This document shows positions 54,553-62,142 of a stretch of 64,000 nt of DNA, piece after piece (position 1 is the stretch's first letter; each line of letters starts with the position of its first letter). The notes beneath the pieces are model-generated. The model searched no databases and was not told the DNA's origin. It saw only the letters and a program-made list of their open reading frames with translations. Location: NCBI RefSeq assembly GCF_004143485.2, contig NZ_RXOB02000022.1, positions 124,001 to 188,000 of the forward strand, written 5' to 3'. This DNA is from Halorussus amylolyticus. Lineage in GTDB: Archaea; Halobacteriota; Halobacteria; Halobacteriales; Haladaptataceae. Both the position numbers and the translations under genes were made by a program.

Positions 54553-55629
54553 TCAGTACCGGCCCGCGCCCACCAGTCCGTGGAATCGCTCGCGGAATCG
54601 AATCAGTCCGGTTCCCTTTCCGTCGTACACCTGATTCGTGAGCAGGACCGCGAACACGTCGTTTTTCGGGTCTATCCAGAGCGAGGTTCCGGTGTAGCCG
54701 GTGTGCCCAATCGCGTCGCCCGACCACGGAAGGCCGGGGTACTGCCCGCGCGCCAGTCGCCAGCCCAAACTGTGGGGTTCGTCCACCTCCGGCGCGTGGT
54801 CCTCGGAGAGTCGGGCGACGGTCGCGGGTGAGAGGAGCCGCGTTCCAGTCTCCGCGTGCCCGTCGTTCAGGAGCGCGCGAGCGAACCGAATCACGTCGTC
54901 CACGGTGGCGAATAGCCCGGCGTTTCCGCTCTCGCCGTCCATCGCGTTCCCGAGCGGGTCGTGGACCTCGCCTCGAAGGACCCGGTCGCGGTACTCGTGG
55001 TCGTAGGTCGCCGCGATTGGCGTCGCGTCGGTCGGACCGAGACGCGCGTCGGCCATCCCCGCCGGGTCGAAGGCGAACTCCCGTGCGAGGTCGGCGAGCG
55101 ACTCGCCGGTGGCTTGCCGGAGCGCCTCCGCGAGGTGGACGTAGTTCAGACAACTGTACTCGTAACGCTCGCCGGGGTCCACGTCCATGAGCGAGCGGTC
55201 GTACAGCCCTTCCAAGGTCTCGTCAGCCGTCGTCCACGCCGAGTCGAAGGCGTACGGCTGGAACCCCGAGGTGTGGGTCAGGAGTTCGACCAGCGTCACG
55301 TCGCCGCGCTCGGTTCCGTCGAGCGCCGGAATGTGGCGGTCGAGCGAGTCCGAGAGCGCGAGCGTCCCGGCCTCGGCGAGTCGGAGCGCGACCGTCGCGG
55401 TCACTATCGGCTTGGTGAGCGACGCGAGGTCGAACACAGTCTCGCGAGTCGCGGGCAGGCCCTCCTCGGGGTCGCGGTCGCCGACCGCGACCACCCGATG
55501 GGTCTCGTCGGCGCTCCCGACCGCCGCCACCGCGCCCGGAAACGCGCCCTCCGAGAGACCGTCCTTCAGAAGCTCGGTCAAGGGGTCGTCGGTATCTGCT
55601 ATCGGCGAATCGTTCCCTGTTCGTGTCAC
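54553..55629 (-). CDS. Beta-lactamase-fold serine hydrolase (AmiE/YbbE-like)
   Basis: This 358-residue class C beta-lactamase-family protein has the nucleophile motif SLTK (S70, K73), the second motif YSCLNY and the third GHTGYTGTS. No export signal is present. The family includes esterases, D-aminopeptidases and the Bacillus murein-recycling amidase AmiE (YbbE), encoded beside NagZ and NamZ. The presence of both of those here makes a muropeptide amidase a reasonable guess. The GTG at 55629 is chosen because a CTTAATT box lies about 28 bases upstream; the frame is open further. Confidence 0.82.
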   Translation of the reverse strand: MTRTGNDSPIADTDDPLTELLKDGLSEGAFPGAVAAVGSADETHRVVAVGDRDPEEGLPATRETVFDLASLTKPIVTATVALRLAEAGTLALSDSLDRHIPALDGTERGDVTLVELLTHTSGFQPYAFDSAWTTADETLEGLYDRSLMDVDPGERYEYSCLNYVHLAEALRQATGESLADLAREFAFDPAGMADARLGPTDATPIAATYDHEYRDRVLRGEVHDPLGNAMDGESGNAGLFATVDDVIRFARALLNDGHAETGTRLLSPATVARLSEDHAPEVDEPHSLGWRLARGQYPGLPWSGDAIGHTGYTGTSLWIDPKNDVFAVLLTNQVYDGKGTGLIRFRERFHGLVGAGRY

Positions 55630-55653
55630 GTTCCCGGAGTCGGACGGAGGTGT

Positions 55654-55660
55654 CTTAATT
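55654..55660 (-). promoter_or_regulatory. TATA box of the serine hydrolase gene
   Basis: AATTAAG on the minus strand about 28 bases before the GTG at 55629; it decides the start. Confidence 0.5.
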
Positions 55661-55673
55661 GTTCGCGGACCCC

Positions 55674-55710
55674 GGCCGAGTCGCGGCGGCTCTACCGCCG
55701 CGACTCGGCC
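55674..55710. repeat. 16-bp perfect hairpin
   Basis: GGCCGAGTCGCGGCGG (55674-55689), loop CTCTA, then its reverse complement (55695-55710). It lies between the serine hydrolase promoter and repeat element E and may insulate or terminate transcription. Confidence 0.8.
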
Positions 55711-55720
55711 GGACCGCCTG

Positions 55721-56008
55721 AATCGGCCGGTGACGCATTCCACCGGAAGCGCCCGGTGACACAGACAACGGGTCGGGACTGAAAGGGGCGGCGCGCTCGC
55801 GTGCAGTTCAGTCGTCTCTGGCGGCTCTATCTGCGGCGGGCGGTGTCTTCGTGAGCGAAGCGAACGAAGGCTCGTCGGACTCGTCCGACGGTGCGGAGAG
55901 CCGCAGATATCCGCCAGAGCGGCCTCCTCGTGAGCGAAGCGAACGAGGGCTCGGCGGACGCGGTTTGTCCGCCGGTGGCGACCGCCGCCGGGGCTTTCGA
56001 GGTGTTAT
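55721..56008 (+). repeat. Structured repeat element, copy E
   Basis: Two units (CGGTGACGCATTCCACCGGAA and CGGTGACACAGACAACGGG) precede GGGACTGAAAGGGGCGGCGCGCTCGCG. The core stem is GTCTCTGGCGG...TATCTGCGGC / GCCGCAGATATCCGCCAGAG and the right end is CCGCCGCCGGGGCTTTC. Over about 220 bases it is nearly identical to copy C, which lies inverted 5.6 kb away. The gap 55630-56143 has no gene. Confidence 0.75.
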
Positions 56009-56143
56009 TGGAGTCGTCTCCTGCTGTTCGGAGCGCCGAGGCTTTCTATCTCTCCGTCACTGCCGCAATTCTTGCAATACTGACACAGCCCTCTTTTCCC
56101 AGCGACCAGTACATTCATACCGGCGTACGGCCATCTCCCATCC

Positions 56144-56812
56144 ATGTACGAATCGGTCGTGTTCGACGTGGACGGCGTCCTCCTGCAACGCCACGCCGAC
56201 CATCCGGACGTGTACGGCGAGGCGGTCGCAAAGACGTTCCGGTCGTTCGACGTGGACCCGCCAGCGTCCGACGTCGAGGAGTTCATCGGGTCGGCGACTG
56301 TCGAGGGGATGCGAGCGGTCTGTGAGCGCCACGGTGTCGATTTCGAAACGTTCTGGCCCGAGCGCGAACGCACGGTCTCGAAGCTCCAGCAACGGATGAT
56401 GGAAGACGGCGAGCGCGTCCTCTACGACGACTGCTCGGTACTCCCGGAGTTGGCGGACAGTCACGCGCTCGGCGTCGTGAGCAACAATCAACACGAGACG
56501 ATTAGCCACATGGTCGAGCACTTCGGCCTCGGCGACCACTTCGAGACCGTCTACGGCCGCGACCCGACTGTCGCGGGGTTCGAACGAATGAAGCCCGATA
56601 TCCACTACGTCGAACGCGCGCTCGACGACCTCGGCACGCGGTCGGCGCTCTACGTCGGCGACAGCGCGGCCGACGTCATCGCCGCCCGGCGCGCGGGTCT
56701 CGATTCGGCGTTCGTGTGGCGCGACCACCGGGCGGACTACGAACTCCCCGAAGAGCCGACTCACGAAATCGACCGTTTGACGGAACTGACCGACGTCGTC
56801 GCAGAAGAGTAG
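56144..56812 (+). CDS. HAD-superfamily hydrolase
   Basis: This 222-residue phosphatase-type protein has motif I FDVDGVLLQ (about D8, D10), a helical cap (residues 15-85), motif II LGVVSNNQ, motif III Lys in FERMKPDIHY and motif IV YVGDSAADVIAARRAG. The C1-cap layout resembles phosphoglycolate or sugar-phosphate phosphatases. In this island it might act on amino-sugar phosphates, but the substrate is not determined. Confidence 0.85.
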   Translation: MYESVVFDVDGVLLQRHADHPDVYGEAVAKTFRSFDVDPPASDVEEFIGSATVEGMRAVCERHGVDFETFWPERERTVSKLQQRMMEDGERVLYDDCSVLPELADSHALGVVSNNQHETISHMVEHFGLGDHFETVYGRDPTVAGFERMKPDIHYVERALDDLGTRSALYVGDSAADVIAARRAGLDSAFVWRDHRADYELPEEPTHEIDRLTELTDVVAEE

Positions 56813-56821
56813 CGTTCGCAC

Positions 56822-57916
56822 TCAGTCCGAAGAAGTCGTGTTCATGTGCACGTCGTCGTCGCTTTCGAGCGCGGGGCTGTTCCAGTACTCGTGGTCGTCG
56901 CGCTGGCGGAAACACGCGACTCGCTGCCCGTCGCCCTCGTGGTCGGCGAGTTCGGGCGTCGCCTGTTTGCAGGCCTCGCGCGCTTCCGGACACCGGGTGT
57001 GGAACCGGCACCCGGAGGGCGGGTCGGCCGGGTCGGGAATGTCGAGCGACCGAACCGGCGGGTCCTCGACGCTCCCGTGGCTGTGAACGTCGGTGGTCGC
57101 CCACAGCAGGACCTTGGTGTAGGGGTGCTGTGGATTGTGAATTATCTGCTCGGGCGTCCCGATTTCCACGAGTTCGCCGAGATACATGATGCCGATTCGG
57201 CCGTCGGCCTTCTGCGTGAGGTACTTCGCGTTGGCGAGGTTGTGGGAGATGAACACGTAGGAGGTGTCGAACTGGTCCTGGAGTTCGAGGAACAGGTCCA
57301 TCATCTCGGCCCGCAGGCTCACGTCGAGGGCCGACACCGCCTCGTCGGCGAGGATGACGTCGGGGTTCATCAACAGCGCCCGGAGGAGCGCGATTCGCTG
57401 CTGTTCGCCGCCCGAAAGCTGGTGGGGGTATCGCTCTGCGTAGTCGCTCGCGGGCGTCATCCCGACGTGTTCGAGCAGGCCGTGAATCCGGGCGTGTCGG
57501 TCGGCCTCGTTCAGGTCGGTCCGCCACTGCTTGAGCGGCGCGGCCAGCGCCGACCGGACCGTGTAGTTCGGATTCAGCGAACTGCCGGGGTCCTGGTGGA
57601 TTATCTGGAGCGCCCGGCGAATCTCCTGCTGGGTGTACCCGCCCTCGAGCGCGCCGTCGTCCTTCGTGGCCCACACGTCCTGTCCGCGGTATCTGAGCGT
57701 CCCGCCCGTGGGTCGCTGGACGCCGATTGCGGTCTTGCCGAGCGTGGTCTTGCCACACCCCGACTCGCCCACGAGCGCGATGACGTCGTTTTCGTACACG
57801 TCGAGCGAGACGCCGTCGACCGCCCGGACCGTCTCGGACCCGGCGAACCCGAGGAGTCGCTCCTTCGTGAAGTGGACCTCGATGTCTTCGAGGCTCACCA
57901 CCGGGTCGTCACTCAT
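56822..57916 (-). CDS. Opp/Dpp ABC transporter ATP-binding protein (OppF type)
   Basis: This 364-residue ABC ATPase has Walker A in ALVGESGCGKTTLGKT, signature LSGGEQQRIAL, Walker B VILADEAVSALDVS and the oligopeptide-type C-terminal extension with cysteines (GCRFHTRCPEAREACKQATPEL). It pairs with the OppD-type subunit, whose gene overlaps it by 8 bases. Together they power import of peptides or, in archaea, oligosaccharides through the permeases encoded upstream. Confidence 0.92.
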   Translation of the reverse strand: MSDDPVVSLEDIEVHFTKERLLGFAGSETVRAVDGVSLDVYENDVIALVGESGCGKTTLGKTAIGVQRPTGGTLRYRGQDVWATKDDGALEGGYTQQEIRRALQIIHQDPGSSLNPNYTVRSALAAPLKQWRTDLNEADRHARIHGLLEHVGMTPASDYAERYPHQLSGGEQQRIALLRALLMNPDVILADEAVSALDVSLRAEMMDLFLELQDQFDTSYVFISHNLANAKYLTQKADGRIGIMYLGELVEIGTPEQIIHNPQHPYTKVLLWATTDVHSHGSVEDPPVRSLDIPDPADPPSGCRFHTRCPEAREACKQATPELADHEGDGQRVACFRQRDDHEYWNSPALESDDDVHMNTTSSD

Positions 57917-58994
57917 CGTGACCCTCCGTGTCGAACGGGATTTCGTCGGCGGCGTCCTCCCAGTGGAAGCAGGTCGCCTCGTGGTCGTCGCCGACCGACC
58001 GGAACGCGGGGTCGTCGCGACGACACTCCTCGTCTGCGAGCGGACACCGCGGGTGGTACGAACACCCCTCGGGGACGTGAACCGGGTCGGGACTCGACCC
58101 CGGAATGCCCGCGATGTCGATTTCGCGGTCCGCGACGTTCGGGACCGCCTTCAGGAGCGCCCGCGTGTACGGATGTGCGGGGTCCTCGACGATGGCGTCG
58201 GTCGGGCCGACCTCCGCGAGTTCGAAGGCGTACATCACCGCGAGTCGGTCGGCGATGTCGGCGACTAGCGGGAGGTCGTGGGTCACGAACACCAGCGTGA
58301 GGTCGTACTTCTCCTTGAGGTCGGCGAGCAGGCTGATGATGGACCGCTGCATCAGCAGGTCGAGCGCGGCGGTGGGTTCGTCCATCACGAGCACGCTGGG
58401 TTCGAGGATGAGGCTGAGCGCGATGAGCGCGCGCTGTTTCTGGCCGCCCGAGAGTTCGTGGGGGTGCGACCGAAGCACCTGTCCGGCGGGCAGGTAGAGG
58501 TCTTCGAGGAGTTCGCGCGCGTTCGCCAAGCCCTCCTCTACGTCGCTGCCGTGCGCCCGGAGCGTCTCCTCGAAGTGCGCGCCCACCGTCATCGTGGGGT
58601 TGAACGCGCTCTGTGCCGCCTGAATCACGAACGAAATCTCGTTCCACCGGAGTTCGGTGAGTTCGCGGTCGGACAGCGACACGACATCGACGGGGTCGCC
58701 GTCCTCGGGATGGAAGATGACCTCGCCGTCGAGTTGGCCGGGCGAGACGACGGCGTCGAGCATCGCCGACGCGAGCATCGACTTTCCGGACCCGGACTCG
58801 CCCACGACGCCGAGGACCTCGCCCCGGCGGACTTCGAGGTTCACGTCTCGGAGGACGCGGGATTCGCCGCGGTCCATGTCGAACGATACGTTCGCGTTTC
58901 GGACTTCGAGGACGACGTCTTCCGCGAGGTCGCCCCCGAAGTCGTCGGCGTCGGTGTCGAAATCGTCGGTGTCGGTCTGTGTGCGTGATGCCAT
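57909..58994 (-). CDS. Opp/Dpp ABC transporter ATP-binding protein (OppD type)
   Basis: This 361-residue partner ATPase has an acidic 25-residue N-terminus, Walker A GVVGESGSGKSMLAS, signature ELSGGQKQRALIALS, Walker B VLVMDEPTAALDLL and the C-terminal cysteine region GCSYHPRCPLADEECRRD. It is placed after a small membrane protein gene and before the OppF-type gene. Confidence 0.92.
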   Translation of the reverse strand: MASRTQTDTDDFDTDADDFGGDLAEDVVLEVRNANVSFDMDRGESRVLRDVNLEVRRGEVLGVVGESGSGKSMLASAMLDAVVSPGQLDGEVIFHPEDGDPVDVVSLSDRELTELRWNEISFVIQAAQSAFNPTMTVGAHFEETLRAHGSDVEEGLANARELLEDLYLPAGQVLRSHPHELSGGQKQRALIALSLILEPSVLVMDEPTAALDLLMQRSIISLLADLKEKYDLTLVFVTHDLPLVADIADRLAVMYAFELAEVGPTDAIVEDPAHPYTRALLKAVPNVADREIDIAGIPGSSPDPVHVPEGCSYHPRCPLADEECRRDDPAFRSVGDDHEATCFHWEDAADEIPFDTEGHDE

Positions 58995-59048
58995 GAGTGG
59001 TAGTAGCCTGAGTGGGTTGCGTGTCTGAATGTCGCCTCTGTGGTCGAG

Positions 59049-59318
59049 TCAACGGTAGCCGATGAGTCGGAGCCCGAGGTGGCCGAGCGCGGCGTACACG
59101 AACGCGCTGACGCCCCACACCGCGAGCATCCCCGAGATGACGCCGAAGTAGACGCCGGGGACGTGTTCGGAGAACACGACCGCCAACACGAGGAAGACGA
59201 CGCCGAGCGTCGTCACGAACGCGAGGAACGAACGCCGAACCGCGAGCGACAGTCTGATTAGCAGTCCGCGGTCGTCGTCGCGCCGGTAGCCGTCTTCGGG
59301 GTCGCTACTCGTTGCCAT
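59049..59318 (-). CDS. Small membrane protein within the Opp operon
   Basis: This 89-residue protein has a charged N-terminus (residues 1-28) and two membrane helices (LAFVTTLGVVFLVLAVVFSEHV and FGVISGMLAVWGVSAFVYAALG). It sits between the OppC-type permease and OppD-type ATPase genes in the same direction and may be an accessory subunit of the transporter. No family is recognised. Confidence 0.65.
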   Translation of the reverse strand: MATSSDPEDGYRRDDDRGLLIRLSLAVRRSFLAFVTTLGVVFLVLAVVFSEHVPGVYFGVISGMLAVWGVSAFVYAALGHLGLRLIGYR

Positions 59319-59411
59319 GTGTCTGAATCCCGCGTCGGGGACTTATAATTACGGCAGACGTTTCGGAAGCGTGTCGAGTCTCGGAAGCCTCGTTCGGGGC
59401 GATTGACGGTC

Positions 59412-60452
59412 TCATTGTTCCTCCGCGTCGGCGGTCGTGCTTTCGTGGCGCGCCCGGAGTCGGACGTTGAAGATGCGGTCGAGTCCCTGCGCGAACAGGA
59501 TGAAGCCGAGCGAGACGATGGCGATAGTCAGCATGGGTGCGAACAGCCAGTGGAGTTGGCCGAGATTCGTCAGGTCCGCGCCGTTGTACGCCTCGTTCAT
59601 CATCACGCCCCAGTTGAGCGTGGTGAACGACAGGATGCCGAGGAAGTAGAGCGCGACCGACTCGAAGATGATGGTGCGCGCGCCGTTGGCGAAGTTGATG
59701 GAGATGTACGGCATCAGGTTCGAGATGATGTCCTTTCGGAGGATGGTCAACTGCGAGAGACCCATGATTCGCGACGCCTCGGTGAACGCCTCCTCGCGAA
59801 TCGACAGCACCTCCGACCGGACGGTCCGGGCGAGTCGCGGCCAGTTGTCGATGCCGAGGATGATGCCGACCACGACGGGGTGGCGCGGTTCGAAAATCGC
59901 GGCGAGGACGATGACCAGCGCGATGCCGGGAATCGTGAGCACCACGTCGGTGAACGACATCAGCGTCTTGTCGATGGTGCCGCCGCGGTAGCCCGCGACG
60001 GTTCCGATAACCGTCCCCGCGATGACCGAGAGGAACGCCCCGGCGAATATCATCTGCAGCATCGCGGGAGCCGCGTGAACGAGCTGTTTGAAGATGGACT
60101 TGCCCATCACGCCGGTTCCGAGCGGGTACGCGGAGTCCTGAAACGGCGGCGCGAAGATGGGACCCTCCATCACGGTCGGCGTCGCGACCAACACCACGCC
60201 GTCGAGGAACCACCAGTTCGACGACGAGACCCACGCGACCACGCCGGTCAGGAAGAACGCGGCGATGATGAGTCCGCCGACGAGCGCGCGCCAGTCGCGC
60301 ACCAGCACCGCCATCGGTGCGTAGACTCGCCGGTCGAACGTCCGGCGGGCCTTCTCACGTCGTGTTAGCGTCGGCACCTCAGAGGTCCGGGTGAAGATGT
60401 CGTCGATGGGCGACCCGTCGCCGCCGTCGTCAGTAGCTTTCACGTTCGGCAC
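59412..60452 (-). CDS. Opp/Dpp ABC transporter permease (OppC type)
   Basis: This 346-residue inner-membrane permease has a long cytoplasmic N-terminus (residues 1-45), then a membrane helix, the periplasmic-side PLGTGVMGKSIFKQLVHAA region and the coupling-helix EAA motif in EEAFTEASRIMGLSQLTILRKDIISN. Six helices are visible. It overlaps the upstream OppB-type gene by 23 bases. Confidence 0.9.
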   Translation of the reverse strand: MPNVKATDDGGDGSPIDDIFTRTSEVPTLTRREKARRTFDRRVYAPMAVLVRDWRALVGGLIIAAFFLTGVVAWVSSSNWWFLDGVVLVATPTVMEGPIFAPPFQDSAYPLGTGVMGKSIFKQLVHAAPAMLQMIFAGAFLSVIAGTVIGTVAGYRGGTIDKTLMSFTDVVLTIPGIALVIVLAAIFEPRHPVVVGIILGIDNWPRLARTVRSEVLSIREEAFTEASRIMGLSQLTILRKDIISNLMPYISINFANGARTIIFESVALYFLGILSFTTLNWGVMMNEAYNGADLTNLGQLHWLFAPMLTIAIVSLGFILFAQGLDRIFNVRLRARHESTTADAEEQ

Positions 60453-61455
60453 CTCCTTTCACGCGCGGGTCGATGATTCCGTAGGTCAGGTCGGCGACGA
60501 GGATTCCGAGGAGCGTCAGAGTCGTGAAGAAGATGAACGACCCCATGATGAGCGGGTAGTCGCGGTCCATGAGCGCCTCGAACGTCACGAACCCCATCGC
60601 GGGATAGTTGAAGATGGTTTCGAGGATGATGCTACTGCCGAACAGGCTGGCGATTCCCATCATGATGCTGGTGTAAATCGGGAGGAGCGCGTTCCGGCCG
60701 ACGTACCGAATCGCGATGCGACCCTGACTGATGCCCCGGAGTCGCGCGAGGCGGATGTACCCCTTGCCCATCTCGCGGATGCAGTTGCCCCGGAACGCGA
60801 GCGCGCCGCCGAAGCCCGCGATGAACGACGACAGGATGGGGAGCGCGGCGTGTTCGACGATGCCCGCGATGAACGGGTAGTTGAACCCGGGCGTGGTTCC
60901 GGGGGTCATTCGGCCCCCGCTCGGGAACCACCCGAGGTTGAACGAGAACACGATGAGCGCGAGGATGGCGACGATGTAGTACGGGACGGTGGTGTTGATA
61001 ATCGAGACGACCGTCATCCCGGCGTCGAACCGGCTTCCCTCGGTGTAGGCCATCGCGGCCCCGAGGAGCAGGCTGACGGTGGTGCCCAGCGCGAGACCGT
61101 AGATGCTGATGAACAGCGACCACGGCATCGCCGCGAACAGTATCTGGAACACGGGTTCGCGCTTGGTGATGGACACGCCGAAGTCCTGGTACACCACGAT
61201 ATCGTACAGGTACTCGTAGTACGCGAAGTACCACGGTTGGTCCGGGTTGATGCCCGTGTAGGCTTGGACCATCTGATTCACCTTCTCTATCTGGTCTGGA
61301 GTGGGGTTGCCCTGCTGGACGAGCTGACTTATCAGATTCGCTCGCATCATCTCGACCGGGCCGAACGGCAACATCCGGTACAGCGCGAACGTCACGGTGA
61401 CCGTGACGAAGAACACGAGTACCGATTGCCCCAATCTCTTGAGGTAATACGACAT
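60430..61455 (-). CDS. Opp/Dpp ABC transporter permease (OppB type)
   Basis: This 341-residue permease starts MSYYLKRLGQSVLVFFVTVT, the usual N-terminal helix of OppB proteins. It has a large extracytoplasmic loop (PWYFAYYEYLYDIVVYQDFGVSI) and the EAA-like coupling segment MGKGYIRLARLRGISQGRIAIRYVGRNALLP. A TATA-like box at 61483-61490 supports ATG 61455 as first codon; the frame is open upstream without support. Confidence 0.9.
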   Translation of the reverse strand: MSYYLKRLGQSVLVFFVTVTVTFALYRMLPFGPVEMMRANLISQLVQQGNPTPDQIEKVNQMVQAYTGINPDQPWYFAYYEYLYDIVVYQDFGVSITKREPVFQILFAAMPWSLFISIYGLALGTTVSLLLGAAMAYTEGSRFDAGMTVVSIINTTVPYYIVAILALIVFSFNLGWFPSGGRMTPGTTPGFNYPFIAGIVEHAALPILSSFIAGFGGALAFRGNCIREMGKGYIRLARLRGISQGRIAIRYVGRNALLPIYTSIMMGIASLFGSSIILETIFNYPAMGFVTFEALMDRDYPLIMGSFIFFTTLTLLGILVADLTYGIIDPRVKGGAERESY

Positions 61456-61482
61456 GCTATTGTATCCGTGATGTGTCACCGT

Positions 61483-61490
61483 CATAAATC
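61483..61490 (-). promoter_or_regulatory. TATA box of the Opp operon
   Basis: GATTTATG on the minus strand about 30 bases before ATG 61455. It is followed by CGGTGACACATCACGG, which resembles one unit of the repeat arrays. Confidence 0.5.
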
Positions 61491-61535
61491 TATGGCCTAT
61501 GGTGTCGTGGGACGAACACCAGACCGCCCCTGTCG

Positions 61536-61566
61536 CGCGGCGAACGGCGCTTCGCCGTTCGCCGCG
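61536..61566. repeat. 14-bp perfect hairpin
   Basis: CGCGGCGAACGGCG (61536-61549), loop CTT, then its reverse complement (61553-61566). It lies in the gap between the Opp promoter and the next plus-strand gene; the role is unknown. Confidence 0.8.
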
Positions 61567-61697
61567 TTCGCTCGGTCTCGACCGGCGTTTCGGCCGTCTT
61601 TGCGTTTTTGCCTCGAATCGACCGTCTTCGCGGCTTCCGTCCCGAACCACCGTCTTCTCGGGGAAAGGTTCATCATTCGTCCGACGAGGATACGCGT

Positions 61698-61862
61698 ATG
61701 GTACTCGACCGACTCCGCGACCTCCTCGACTCGTCCGACGACGACCGGGAGCTGTATCGGTGCGTCAACTGCGGCGACGAGTTCGAGCGCGCCTTTCGGG
61801 AGTGTCCCGCGTGCGGGGGTCCGTACGTCGCGCCCGTGGACGGCGACAGTCGCAACGCTTAA
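61698..61862 (+). CDS. 54-aa zinc-ribbon protein
   Basis: This small protein (MVLDRLRDLLDSSDDDRELY...) has two CxxC pairs, YRCVNCGDEF and RECPACGGPY, forming one zinc ribbon. It starts at ATG 61698. Such proteins are common in haloarchaea and may mediate protein or nucleic acid contacts. It is followed 25 bases later by a small membrane protein gene. Confidence 0.65.
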   Translation: MVLDRLRDLLDSSDDDRELYRCVNCGDEFERAFRECPACGGPYVAPVDGDSRNA

Positions 61863-61887
61863 TTTCCGGCGGTGAGGCGAGGGAGGT

Positions 61888-62109
61888 ATGAGCCACGAGC
61901 CGGGACTCCTCGATTACGTCTGTGCGAACGCCGACAAACTCGCGCTCATGCTCGCGCTGGAGACGCTCGCCGGACTGCTATCGGTCGGCTTCTTCCTCGC
62001 GTCCGAACCCGGCACGCCGACCCGAGTCGTCTCTGGACTCAACGTTCTCGGGGTCCTCGCCATCGGTGGCTTCACGGCGGCCCTGCTCTGGGCGTGTCAC
62101 AGGCGGTAA
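61888..62109 (+). CDS. 73-aa two-helix membrane protein
   Basis: The protein starts MSHEPGLLDYVCANADKLAL and has two membrane helices (MLALETLAGLLSVGFFLA and VSGLNVLGVLAIGGFTAALLWACH). Family and function are unknown. It is convergent with the substrate-binding protein gene and likely co-transcribed with the zinc-ribbon gene. Confidence 0.65.
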   Translation: MSHEPGLLDYVCANADKLALMLALETLAGLLSVGFFLASEPGTPTRVVSGLNVLGVLAIGGFTAALLWACHRR

Positions 62110-62142
62110 AATAATCTGTCGAACTCGCGGGCGCGGGTCGCG

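Noticed and set aside
55851-56399. Frames inside the repeat elements giving repeated peptides (MSEANEGSSDSSDGAESRR...)
   Set aside because: They repeat at 49976-50161 and 55851 only because the DNA element is repeated; the base-paired structure and lack of starts or promoters argue against proteins.
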